Shown here: piece after piece, positions 44,816 to 55,878 of the stretch
How the letters are laid out: the number at the start of each line of letters is the position of its first letter
How positions within the stretch are numbered: position 1 is the first letter of the stretch
From: Cladobotryum mycophilum
Taxonomy: Eukaryota > Ascomycota > Sordariomycetes > Hypocreales > Hypocreaceae
Length of the DNA stretch: 64,000 bases
Reading direction: 5' to 3'
NCBI GenBank assembly: GCA_036429605.1
Contig: JAVFKD010000002.1
Location: 124,001-188,000 of the forward strand
The notes under the pieces: model-generated
The model's database searches: none
What the model saw: only the letters and a program-made list of their open reading frames with translations
What the model was told of the DNA's origin: nothing
Translations under genes and position numbers: made by a program

Positions 44816-46297
44816 ATGACTCAGCTTTGCGTGGGTGAAAACTCTGGTGAGGTCTCCGACCCAGCAAGCCCAACAGGCCAGCTTTGCCAATGGATTGCGT
44901 CCATCACTTTGGATTCGATCCCCGAGGATCTTCGCACTCGCGCCAAGTATCTCATCCTAGATGGCATCGCTTGTGGACTTGTTGGTGCTCATCTGCCATG
45001 GTCTGAGAAGGCAGCGGGAGCTCTGTTTGATCTGGAGCTCAGCGAGGGGCCTTCCACAGTGATTGGATATGATCGCAAAATCAGTGCCCTCAATGCCGCT
45101 GTCCTCAATAGTTCCTTCATTCAAGGCTTCGAGCTTGATGACTGGCATTTTAGGGCTCCGCTGCACTCCAACAGCCTCATCCTACCCGCTCTGCTGGCAA
45201 CATCTGAACATGTCGCTCTGAGCTCGGCTGGAGCGTCCCGCGCCCCAACCTCGGGCCAGGAATTTATTCTAGCATACATCGCAGGTCTTGAGGTCGGACC
45301 TCGAGTAGGCTTGGCTCTTCATGGAACGCATATGCTATCCATGGGATGGCACTCTGGTGCCGTCTTTGGACCTTCTGCCGCCGCCGCCTCAGTGAGCAAG
45401 TTGCTCGGTCTGTCTGCGGGCGCCATCGAAGACGCCTTTGGAATTGCCTGTACTCAGGCTGGAGGGCTCATGTCTGCGCAATTTGAGTCTGAGGCCAAGC
45501 GTATGCAGCACGGATTTGCCGCACGAAACGGTTTGCTCGGTGCCATGCTTGCGCGTACAGGCTACGTAGGCATCAAGCGAGTCTTTGAGCGTGAGTACGG
45601 CGGTTTCTTGAAGCAATTCAGCGGTGGCAATGGCATGGAACCGCAGTACAAGCCCGAAGAAATTTTCAAGGGACTTGGTCAAGAGTGGCAAATGAATGGT
45701 GTCGCCATCAAGCCGTATGCAACCATGGCTGGTACGCACAATACTATAGACTGTCTGATAGACATGCGAAAGGCTCATCCCGAAGTGTTGAGCAATCCTC
45801 AGAACATTGACCGCATAGTCATTGAGCTGAGCAAGCCTGCTTATGAGCATGGAGGATGGACGGCCGAGCGACCCATAGCAGTCACTGGCGCTCAGATGAG
45901 CAATTCATATGCTGCCGCGACCTACATTGTTGACAATGCTGTTCTGGCGGCACAATTCGCCGCTCGGATGCTAGATCGAGACGAGGTTTGGGAGTTGATT
46001 GAGAAAACAACCTGCGAGCTGAGGGACGATTTCAGTCATATGATGAGGACTAGAGTAAGCGTCTGGCTCAAGGACAGAGCCGAGCCAATTATCAGCGACC
46101 GGCCCGCGGCAAGGGGCGTCATACCACAAATGCCAAATGAAGAGATCGTGGAGAAGTGGAGAAACATCACTGCCAATGTCATTGACGATGAGAGGAGGCA
46201 GAAGATAGAGGATCTGATCCTGAATCTGGACAAGTGTGAGGACATCAGTGAACTTTGCAAGCTACTAATTGGGGAGACAAAGAATCCCATTGCCTGA
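44816..46297 (+). CDS. MmgE/PrpD family dehydratase or decarboxylase (2-methylcitrate dehydratase-like)
   Basis: An intronless ORF of 493 aa; ATG at 44816 behind a TATA box. It has the all-helical first domain with the family segments GIACGLVGAHLPWSE, GFELDDWHFRAPLHSNSLILPALLA (the acid-binding histidine region) and AKRMQHGFAARNGLLGAMLA, then the second domain with KPYATMAGTHNTIDC. The family contains 2-methylcitrate dehydratase, cis-aconitate decarboxylase and iminodisuccinate epimerase. With an aconitase homologue and an isocitrate-lyase homologue in the same cluster, dehydration of an alkylated tricarboxylate is the best guess. Confidence 0.93.
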   Translation: MTQLCVGENSGEVSDPASPTGQLCQWIASITLDSIPEDLRTRAKYLILDGIACGLVGAHLPWSEKAAGALFDLELSEGPSTVIGYDRKISALNAAVLNSSFIQGFELDDWHFRAPLHSNSLILPALLATSEHVALSSAGASRAPTSGQEFILAYIAGLEVGPRVGLALHGTHMLSMGWHSGAVFGPSAAAASVSKLLGLSAGAIEDAFGIACTQAGGLMSAQFESEAKRMQHGFAARNGLLGAMLARTGYVGIKRVFEREYGGFLKQFSGGNGMEPQYKPEEIFKGLGQEWQMNGVAIKPYATMAGTHNTIDCLIDMRKAHPEVLSNPQNIDRIVIELSKPAYEHGGWTAERPIAVTGAQMSNSYAAATYIVDNAVLAAQFAARMLDRDEVWELIEKTTCELRDDFSHMMRTRVSVWLKDRAEPIISDRPAARGVIPQMPNEEIVEKWRNITANVIDDERRQKIEDLILNLDKCEDISELCKLLIGETKNPIA

Positions 46298-46431
46298 TCA
46301 TAGGAATTAGGTAGTTTAGATAGCCATTAAAAATTTTAACCATATATATCATACATGTACAAAAACGCCTCATAATTAAAGAAGGTTGCCACCACAAAGT
46401 GTCGGGGCCACGTGAGCAGAGCCATTGTACA

Positions 46432-48771
46432 TCATGAAGCCCACCCATTAAAGTCTAAGCTTGTTGTCCAATTGTAGTCCATAAATGGAGAGTCTGTAAA
46501 AGCAAACACATCGTCTCCCATGCCGTCGAATGGATCTGCGCCAAGCCCAGCGTTGTCCTGAACAGTGTTGTGCTGAATTGACACATCACCCTCACCATCT
46601 TTTGCGAGTGCTTTGTCTGCGTGTATGTGTAAGTTTCGATGTCGCTTCATAGAAAAGAGAGAAGATGAAGCCACTTACTTTGCTGTCGACTGTCCTCCGG
46701 ATACGGATTTCCCAATCCGCCAAACTCTTGTCGCCACCACCAGAGGCAGTCAAACATAACACTCATTGATAGTCGACTGCAAATTCGACTGGTGAGGCTA
46801 TCGATTGTGCCGTCCTGTTTCTTGAATATGGTCCTGCTATTCCACAGCTGGCTGAGAATAGATGCCCCTCTAGCACAAAGATCGTTGTTCAGAAGCGACA
46901 TTTCTCGCGCGGCTACAATGGCAGCAAAGTAGGCCCGTTCACCAGCTTCGAGATCGAGGTGCACCGCGAGTTCGCTCCTGTTGAGTTTAAGGATTGCCAT
47001 TGCAGCCAGCGTAATGGATCGATGAACAAGAACGGGGCAGTACTTGACACTGGTGCGCTCATCTATATTTCGCTGACAGACAGTGGTGATTAGAGTGCAG
47101 GCTGCTGAGTAGAGGCATGCAAATCCCTCCGGTTTACGGGACGCTCGGCCGACGAGGAAGTGATAGGCTAGCAGATGCACCCGATAGCAATGCAGATGAA
47201 GATTGTCTTTTTCATGCCATCGTCAGTCAGAAGTGAACAGGTGAACAGGTGATTAGATCCAATAGGCACTCACCAAGGGTATTCTGGGCTTGAGGAGCCA
47301 GTTCCTGAAGCTGGGTATCAAAAATGCTTATGCAGGATAAAAGTGTGCTGCTGTAATGTGCACCGCCGTCGCGTTGAGCCTTCTTTACCATCTCCGTGGC
47401 ACACGTCATGACATCGTGTAGCTTGAGACGAAACTTCAACTCTTGGGGCAGTTGGATGCCATCTCTAGTGCTCTCTCCATCTCCTTGGACCGACACAGTG
47501 AGTGCATCAGTCAGGCCGAGCGGCAGGATGCCTTCACAAAGGCCAGTACTATCCAACCAGGCGTTACATGTCAGCCAAACCTTACATTAAGGAACAAGGG
47601 GGCATGCAAGGGGGGATTAACCTATAGCATACTGCGCAGCATAGCTTCCAAAGCAATGCCCGCTTCAATTTCTCAGAACGGCTGCGACTTACAACGGTTC
47701 TAGCAAAGTCTTGCCCAACGCCTGCGACATGCAATCCAATCTGCATCGCAAAGTACAAGGTGGCGCCTCCAAGAACCAGGCTAATGCTGCGGTGCATTGT
47801 GTCTACGGGAACTGGCCATAGGCAAAGCAACAGGATTCCTTGGATCGTCTGAATTGGGCTGCTGCGCGATTCGAGCGCCATGAAGGCCATCGTATTGATA
47901 GTATAGCTTAGGCGGCCAACCAGCGTAGGATCATGGGGATATCGCCTACTCCCAATGTAGACCACAGTCCAAAATAGGAACGGTGATTGTTCGTAGTAAA
48001 AGTTTGGACTTGCTGTGGGATCTAATATCGGTAGATATGGTGCGTAAAAGGTGAAGAACCTGGGCGTGCAAGATGAGTATATAAACGTGTTTACCAACAG
48101 AAAATGGTGGAAAAGCCATACAAGTTGAAGCAGTCAAATATTTTGCGGCCGCTAACTTCTTGACCATCAAGCATACGTGGGTCAATTTGGTCCCCAGTGA
48201 AGACGGCATTGATGGGGCGGAACTGGTTCTCAATGCTGCGACTAGGTGCGGGCGGCGGGTGAACTACCGGTATCAGGTCTGGCACCAAGTCCGGTACCAC
48301 TGGGGCTGACCTTGAGGGGGAGCCGCCGCTGGTGGTGTGGTGGCAGCATTTGGCTCAGGTACTACGGTTGGGCTCCCAGCGGATGAGACTGTGTGGTCGG
48401 ACCCAAGTATGGGGAGCGTTTCGGCAACCAAGGCGGGACTGGGCTCTGCGATGTTTGTCTCGTTTGTCTCTTCATCTGCCTCATGTGTGCTCGATCGATG
48501 GTGTCTCATAGCCTCAAGCTCTTTCTGTAGCTGAGACTTGGTATGCCTGGCAGCGGGTGTTGGGCCGACGACGCAGGCAAGGTCCATTCGACGACATCTT
48601 GCGCATGCTCCTCCTTGGATTTCAACATCACATTTAACCTACGACGTGTTAAAAAGAGCGGGCTAGAAATAAGTAGCATCAAGGGCAAGCCGTTTCGATT
48701 CCATCACTAACCTTCTGGTACCTGCATTCTCGACAAGCCGGGCGTCGACGTCGCATTGCCTTGGGGCACAT
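46432..48771 (-). CDS. Zn2Cys6 transcription factor
   Basis: Seven exons (48771-48712, 48638-48298, 48241-48122, 48059-47633, 47580-47274, 47206-46679, 46616-46432) give about 655 aa. The zinc cluster is split by the first intron: CRECRYQK | VKCDVE, followed by CARC and a final Cys. The fungal-specific domain has FYAPYLPILDPTASPNFYYEQSP around the third splice, and GIGLH-like QIGLHVAG. The exon 2/3 junction inside a proline-rich linker (intron 48242-48297) is the least certain. The acidic C-terminus may activate transcription. It lies between the PrpD gene and the aconitase homologue, so it is the likely regulator of that cluster. Confidence 0.87.
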
Positions 48772-49401
48772 ACTTACTTTGGGCTGCTTTGGCGCGATGG
48801 GGCAACAGGACGTGTTGGCCGCGTCAAAGACTCGGCGAGATTCGGCGAGTGAAATGAGAGGAAGACGACTGGTCACATGTTCCCCCTAAACCTGCTTACT
48901 GTACCGCGACATGGATAGTCTCACTTTTGGCCTTGACAATAATGACGATGACGACAACGACAACAACCATCATTCGGTATCAAGACATACATCTAGCAGC
49001 TATGTCTGTTTGTTGAAGGTCCATTCGAAATGAAACAATCAAGTCATTGAGGCAATGCGGAATTATGTAGGCGAATTTGCTTGCTCTTCATAAAGGATGA
49101 TCACTATGTTGTCTCACGAATGCATCTACCCTATGACGTGGGTTGCCTATGATGTCAATACAAACAACAAGCAACAGACAAAATGAAGACTTGATAAGAC
49201 ATTTTTCTATAAATGAAGCAGCATATATTCATTATCAACGGACTGTTCGAAATGTCATGAGATGGAACACCAGAGCGAGGTTTCATTTTGCATCACCTCC
49301 AACGCTTCCAGGACTGGGTTAAACTGGACCATTAATGTGCAGCTCTCCATCCCAGGAGAGAGCCCCCCAATTTCCCATTTCCCAGTCCAAAAAGCAAAAC
49401 T
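48772..49401. other. Intergenic, no gene recognised
   Basis: 630 bp between the regulator's start and the 3' end of the aconitase homologue. AT-rich with a GATGAC-type simple stretch near 48940-48970. It contains the regulator's promoter. Confidence 0.5.
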
Positions 49402-52400
49402 TCACCATTGCATCTCCGGGTTTAGAGCACTGAGTTCCGGCAATATCTTTCTCACAGGCTTACTGTTACCGCAGATCATGTCGAATACTTCTTTTCCGAA
49501 CTTGGTAAAAGCTGGAGTGATGCCCCCCAATTCGACCAACTCAATCTCCATGTCACTCAGTTGGAACGGGAACTCGCGTCCTGCAACGTGAACCCGGCGC
49601 GTATTGAGGTTTACATCGATGTCGACGCCATCCGTCGCTGCTGTGTAGAAAGCTTGGTCGTCGATGCAGATGCCCAAAAGGCCAAGGCTTGGTTGGTTGC
49701 GACCGTATATGAAGGCGAAGGATTCCGCAATCACACATTGCACACCACAGCCTGTATTTCGTTCGGGATTCAGTTAACACAACCGTTCATTTATCTTACT
49801 GAACGGTGTTGGGCCATCCGTCATTTCTTACGTACCGATTAGCGCAGACACGGCCTGCTCTCTGGATGAACCGCAACCGAATGCCTTGCCAGCCACCACG
49901 ACATTGAAGCCCTCCTTGATTCGACTTCGGAAGTCTGGGTTTGTGTATTCGAGACAATGCTCGCCGAGCTCTTTGTTAGTCCGACACGAGATGAGGAACT
50001 GAGCCGGCGCGAGCTGTTGTGAGTTAATGACCACTCTGTGATATAGGTAATTGAGAGACACCTACCGCATCTGTGTCCACGAAGTGACCGAGGCGTTGAA
50101 CCTTTCCCTGGATTCTCCTTTCTTGCCTTGCATTTTCGAGACTCGGATCTCCAATAGTTCTGACTCCTATGGTAGCCTCGCGCTGTCCCTTCCTTGCCTT
50201 ACAGGCCGTTGTAGTCTTAGTGAGCCCTTGTGCATGATCCGCGGGCTCAACCTAGTTGGGATCCTGGCGAACTGTCGATTTGCGTAGTGAGCCGCGGCCT
50301 GTTAACGCCTCCCATCTTTCTAGAGGTATTTGGTCAATCAGCGACTGTGGGTTTGTCACTTTCATATCAAATGATGAGGCAGCCACAGTTGCAGCCGAGG
50401 CAAGATTGCCAATGGACCCTACAAACGACGGTTAGCCTTTCACTCACTTTCACATATTCGTGCTAGTCAACTTACCTCTGCCCATGCGATTAATGAAATT
50501 CCGATTCTGGGATGACAACCAAACTTCACCCTCACCAGCCTGATCTGCCGACATGCCTACGCAGTAGCTGCAGCCGGGCACTCCAACTTCAAAACCCACA
50601 TCTTCGTACACTTGCGCAAGCCCCAGCTTTCGCAGCCTATCCAGGATGGGAAGCGACCCGGGAACGACCTTTCTCTTGCCATGTTTTGAAGGCTGCCAAC
50701 CATTCTTCAGTCCCTGCTCCAGCACCAGCGCCCCGAGAATGATGTCCTCCTCGGCAGTGGTGCAGGCTCCAATGAAGCATCCATCTAGCTCCATGCCCTG
50801 TACTTCTGCGACAGGCACGACATCGTCTGGATTAGGGTATTTTGCGACGAATGACCGAACCTTGGACAGATCAATGATGAATGACTCAGCATAGATGGAG
50901 CCTTCATCAGGACGAAAATACATTGACGCCGTCTTGTGTCGCGCCAATTTTCGTCCATCGACGAAGTTCTTGGTAACATGATCTGGGACGAAGATGCCAG
51001 TGACGCCGCCAAATTCCTAAAGGCGAACAAGAAACAAACTCTCATTAGTAAATGATAAATAGATTCCAGACAACTCAAACATGTGACTTACAGTCGTCAT
51101 GTTTGCGATGGCAAAACGAGCGTCTGGGGACAGGTGCTCAAGACCCGGTCCGGTGTATTCGACAATTCGATCCGCGGCGACTGTGTTTCGCTTCAACTGT
51201 TGCAAAACGTAAAGAATAACATCTTTGCCTCCAATTCCACGGCTGGGGCGGCCGACAAACTTGATGTTTATCACCTCTGGCACCTTGAACCAGGTTTCTC
51301 CTGTGATGAGAGCCATGGTAACGTCCGCAGCCCCTAAACCAATAGCCAGACAGCCGTTTGCGCCGGATGAGCAGGTATGGGAATCAGATCCGACAATCAG
51401 CATGCCGGGCTGAGCTCTCTCTCTGAAGAATTCGGTGTGCATAATAGTGTACTGAAGGGCAAGTAAGCATTTCTCGATCTTGTAGAATGAGCGACATTAG
51501 CCAATAAAGGCAGGCTTGATGTACATTCAGACCTTGATAATCCGTCATCTTGAATACCTTGCGAGCCCGCTCAGATGACTCAATCAGCTTTTTGACAGGT
51601 GGAAGGCCGCGGATCCTCGGGTCTACGACATGATCGCCAGCAAGCCAGAAGCGATCATTGCGAAAGATGCCTGGCTGGCCTAGTTTATCATAAGTTCCTT
51701 CCATGCCCTATAGGTAAATTGATTAGGAGAAGCACTCGTATGGTCGATGAGTAGAGACCATAACGTACAGACCAAGAGGCTTCTGATGCCATGATCCAGT
51801 CTGTCGACACTCGAATTGTGTCACCAGATTTGACGTAACCCCGAGGGTCAACGGCATGTACGGCAAATATTTTCTCTGTCGCTGTCATGGGAGGTCTGCC
51901 TACCGGTGCTATTTTCTGTGTTAACATCGCCGTCTCGTTTTTGCGGTCCTCCGAGTTCAGCGATTCAAGCCCTTTCAAGCGACATGGTTAGCCACAGAAA
52001 AGCTTCATAATAATGATGGAAGGGCATCAATTGGGACTTTCATACAAGCTGAGAGGAGGAAGCTGATCTCTCGCACTTGCGTCTCGGTGGTTGGTGTCGC
52101 CTGGCTGAGGCCAAGACCACCGTAATTTGGCGACTCCAAGCATATTTCGGCAACATTCTGGAAAACGCTACTTTCTCGAGGTCCATTCTGGTCTTTCAAT
52201 GTGAGGGCAATTTCATTGAGCAGCGAGATTGGATGTACTGTCAGTCGATATGAAGTTAGCAGAGTATGACCATGAAGTGCTGTTACCACGGCTTCATGGG
52301 GGTGAACGGTCAACTTACGAGACCAATTGGTCGGCTCTAGCTGAATGCCTCGTGCCTTTTCCAGAAGATCTGACCATTGAATTGCAAGACCAATACTCTC

Positions 52401-52418
52401 AGAGCTGGATTTTGCCAT
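49402..52418 (-). CDS. Fused LeuC-LeuD-type aconitase-family hydratase, in-frame TAG between halves
   Basis: Nine exons (52418-52319, 52237-52046, 51971-51769, 51707-51525, 51451-51092, 51016-50476, 50418-50066, 50013-49836, 49751-49402) total 820 codons. An N-terminal helical segment of about 95 residues is unusual for the family. The large-subunit part has YTIMHTEFF, SDSHTCSSG, IGACTTA and PGCSYC (three 4Fe-4S cysteines), ending MGRGSIGNLAS. The small-subunit (swivel) part has GHFVDTDA and KAFGCGSSREQA. Between them the frame is open except for one TAG at 50252-50254. A 57-nt intron with a weak GTTCGC donor could remove it; the downstream half has no own ATG. Otherwise it is a nonsense mutation. 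Activity: (de)hydration of a malate/citrate-like acid; the substrate is unknown. Confidence 0.8.
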
Positions 52419-52881
52419 GATATCTTGATAGAGCGGTCGTGCAAAGTGCAATCATTGACTGTACCGGTACGAAGAATGGCACGGTAACGAATATCTAGAC
52501 TTTATATACAACTGACGCAATCTAACTGTAACAATCATTTGCCTATCAGCTTATACAACCTCCCCGTTATCACACATCATAAGCCACCACTCAGGACTGT
52601 CTGCTGGTCGGCTCACCGCTGGCCGAGGGCAGCCGAGATGCGGCACATTTCGGCATCGCAGACTCGATACCATTGCATTGCTAGTCACTTTTATGGACAT
52701 TGTTTCAAAATCTGAAAGTGCTTGTGCAATGGTACGGTCGGGTTCGGCAAAAGCCTCTGTTGTTGAATTGCGGTGAGGGTGAAGACCGGCCCCATACACC
52801 AAATCATCAAGAATAAAGAAGCTTATGAATCATCGAATGCAGTCGCTGAGCTAAAGCAACATCGCTTCTCATTCATCGACC
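52419..52881. promoter_or_regulatory. Divergent promoter, aconitase homologue / C-C lyase
   Basis: 463 bp between the two start codons. It includes the palindrome GTACCGGTAC at about 52461-52472 and several CGG/CCG half-sites near 52600-52640, candidate sites for the nearby Zn2Cys6 regulator. Co-expression of the two enzymes is expected. Confidence 0.55.
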
Positions 52882-53970
52882 ATGGCTACCAACCTAAACA
52901 CACAATCTGCCGAGCCAAAGTCAGCCGTAGCGACGCTCCGCGCTGAGCTCGCAAAACCCAACAACATTGTAGTGTGTCCTGGTGTGTACGATGGGCTCAC
53001 AGCACATCTTGCTCTTAGAACAGGCTTTAATTGCCTTTACATGGTGAGTCCAGAATTCCGATTGCCTCTTGGTCCCCTACAATTGGCACATGGCTCGTCT
53101 GGCTATATTGCTGCTTACACTCGCTACGCTAGACTGGTGCTGGAATGACCATGTCCAGACTCGGCATGCCGGACCTTGGTGTCGCAACGCTCAATGACAT
53201 GAGGGATTCGGCAGCCATGATTGCCTCGCTGGATCCCTCTGTGCCACTCATTGCCGATGCTGATACAGGTTATGGAGGTATGAATGCTTCTTCTCGATTC
53301 ACCGCGCAAAAGGCACAAGCTAACGTTGTCGACGCAAGGTCCCCTGATGGTCGGTAGAACTGTTGCACAATATATGCAAGCTGGAGTCGCCGCCTTGCAC
53401 TTGGAAGATCAGATCCAGTCCAAGCGATGCGGTCATCTGCTGAACAAGCAGGTTGTCCCAGAAGAAGAGTTCGTGACGCGTATCCGGGCAGCAGTCATGG
53501 CAAGGGATCGCGCACCTGGCGACATTCTCATCATTGCCCGCACAGATGCTTTGCAGACTGATGGCTATGAGGCGGCAAGAGATCGATTGAAGGCTGCCAT
53601 CGTGGTTGGAGCGGATATTGCTTTCCCCGAGGGCATTGCATCAAAGGAGCAAGCTCGGCAGTTCTGTGAGGATCTCTCTCCAACACCAGTTCTCTACAAC
53701 TGCGTGGCTGGCGGTGTATCTCCCCAGTTGTCTGCCGAAGAAGCAAAAGATCTTGGGTTCAAGATCATTATATACCCCGCATCATGTCTAGCGCCAGTCT
53801 TTGAATCGGTGACCAAGGCATTGAGGACCCTGAAAGATGACGGTGCCCCGCCAAATCCTGAGCCTGGCAGCGCAGGGTCGCCCAAGACATTGTTTGAGGC
53901 AGTTGGATTGCGTGAGTGTATCAAATTTGATATGGCGGCTGGCGGCTCCCTATACAGCGGAGGTGTATGA
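52882..53970 (+). CDS. PEP-mutase/isocitrate lyase family C-C lyase (dimethylmalate lyase/oxaloacetate hydrolase-like)
   Basis: Three exons (52882-53043, 53133-53277, 53339-53970) give 312 aa. It is a PEPM/ICL barrel with CPGVYDGLTAHLAL near the N-terminus, IADADTGYGG (metal-site Asp; junction at the last Gly) and the catalytic loop SKRCGHL. The KRCGH form occurs in 2,3-dimethylmalate lyases, methylisocitrate lyase-like proteins and oxaloacetate hydrolases. The protein should cleave a substituted malate/isocitrate to a 2-oxo acid plus a second acid. It is divergent from the hydratase homologue, which would supply its substrate. Confidence 0.92.
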
Positions 53971-54158
53971 TATGTGATGGATGGAAGTAAAAAAAACGCA
54001 AGAAATCTCATGGATAATGATATAATGTTCTGTTTTGTTTTGCGTAGAAACACAATCTCTCAATTCTTTTTATAGGTGGGGTCATTACCAACAGCCATTC
54101 CAACACTGCAATCTTGCAGCCCCTTTCTAATGATACCCAATAGTTTATTTATTGTAGC

Positions 54159-55878
54159 CTACAGGGGAGTGAATCGCAGAAACAACGATTCGCCTTCTGG
54201 CCTTACAGAAAATCCATCCGTCGGTTCGATTCCCTTGTCGCTAACGATTGAAGTTCTAAAATTGGTATAGATTGCTGCAATTACATACTTCATCTCTGTT
54301 TACCATTTAGTCAGTTCAGGGTCACGATGAATCAAGTCTGGGCTATACTGACCATTCAATGCAAAATGTGACCCGACGCACATTCTTCCCCCACTTCCAA
54401 AGGCCCAAAACTGTCGGCTCATCTCCTTTTGACGCTCATTCGGGGACTCATAGCCAATCCATCGTGTGTGGTCCCAATTTTTTGCTTCTGGAAATACCGT
54501 CTCATCAAGATGAAGCGCATGGGCAAAGGCCGCAACACGAACCCCTCCAGGAATCTCATGCCCATCAATATTGCATGAAGGGTATGGCGTATCCCGAGGA
54601 AGAGGTCCTGCAATTGGTGCATGTACTCGAAGAGTCTCCATCACCATGCAATTGAGCACTGGCAAACTGTTCAGGGCTTCACAATCAGGAAGAATGTCGT
54701 CACCGGAGGCGTCAACGGTAACCAACGTAAAAAGCTCCTCTCTCAGCTTTTCTTGAAGGCTAGGGGACTGAGACAGATGCCATGTCAAATATGTGAGCGC
54801 AACCCCTGCGTTTTCATGCCCTGCTAGAAGGTGATCGAATATTTCGCTAGCGACAGCCTCATCTTTATGAAGTACTGATGTTTTGTAAATGAGCGAGTCT
54901 TTCCCTTCTGTCTTGTTTTCTTTCTCAATGCCTGAATGGAGCGCCTTGAAAACTATAGGCTCATCCTCGGGCTTTTCGCAATCTGAGGACCCCGCCATCA
55001 ACGTCTTATGTGCATTCCCGCATAACCTGTAGTTCCAGTCCCGCAGCTCATTGTTTGCGCCATCTACAGCTGAGGGATACAGCCTGAGGCCCAGTCTAGA
55101 GCAAAGGGACGTGAACCAGGGAAGTTCTTGTGGCCAAAAGTGATGGTTAAGTCTAGATAGATAAAGCTTTAGCCAATGCGTTCGATACGGCTCATCCTGC
55201 AGGAAGTTTGTTCCGTTTTGAAGCCCAAAGATGTATGCCGAGACCAAATCCATAGCAGTGGCCATGAAAATAGATTCGACCTCTGTTCCGTAGGATTTCG
55301 ATGCACTTGCATCTTGGTATAGAATTGGGAGTAGTCGGCCATACACTATGGCGCGAATCTGGCCCTTTATTGCTTCCGATGACTGTATATAAGACTTGGA
55401 ATAAATGTGAGTAATCATCCGCTTCCGACGAGAATGCTCCTTTGAGCCGATGGTAGAGAAAATACACGGTACTCTGTGACCTGTTAGCCAATCATTGCCC
55501 TGATATATGACGGTATAACTGACCCGTAGCTGTCAAACACAGAATACCAAGAGGACTTCTGGTACCCCCTTGGTAGACAGTTCGCACTGCATCAGCACCA
55601 TTAATACTTAGAGTATTTGGTGCGACCCTGATGACGTTTCCAAGTCGGCAATGAGCATCATAAAGGGTAGAATTTTCTGTTCCCTTGTTTCTAACTCTCA
55701 GAATCCAGAAATTGGACACGGCGCAAGACCAATGCGGCGATGGGATGTGTGCCAGCGGAGAGAAGCATGCTGGATATAAGACGTAAAAGTACAGGGCACA
55801 TATCACGACCGCAGTCCCTATGATGAGAAGTGTATCTGTTGCCATCCTAAAGCAGTATTGAAATGAAATGAATACCAT
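54159..55878 (-). CDS. Cytochrome P450 monooxygenase
   Basis: Three exons (55878-55524, 55480-54353, 54295-54159) give 539 aa. It has an N-terminal membrane anchor (about residues 14-37), the I-helix AGHENAG (Thr of AGxxT replaced by Ala), ExxR as ETLR, PxxW-type region NWDHTRW, and the haem loop FGSGGRMCVG. The last exon gives the usual C-terminal strand ending FTPL. An alternative start is the ATG at 55845, which removes 11 residues and would place the anchor at the extreme N-terminus. It converges with the lyase gene. The substrate is unknown. Confidence 0.92.

Noticed and set aside
47663..47692. Possible GT-AG intron in the Zn2Cys6 regulator
   Set aside because: Only 30 nt, too short for fungal splicing, and retaining it keeps frame and sensible sequence.
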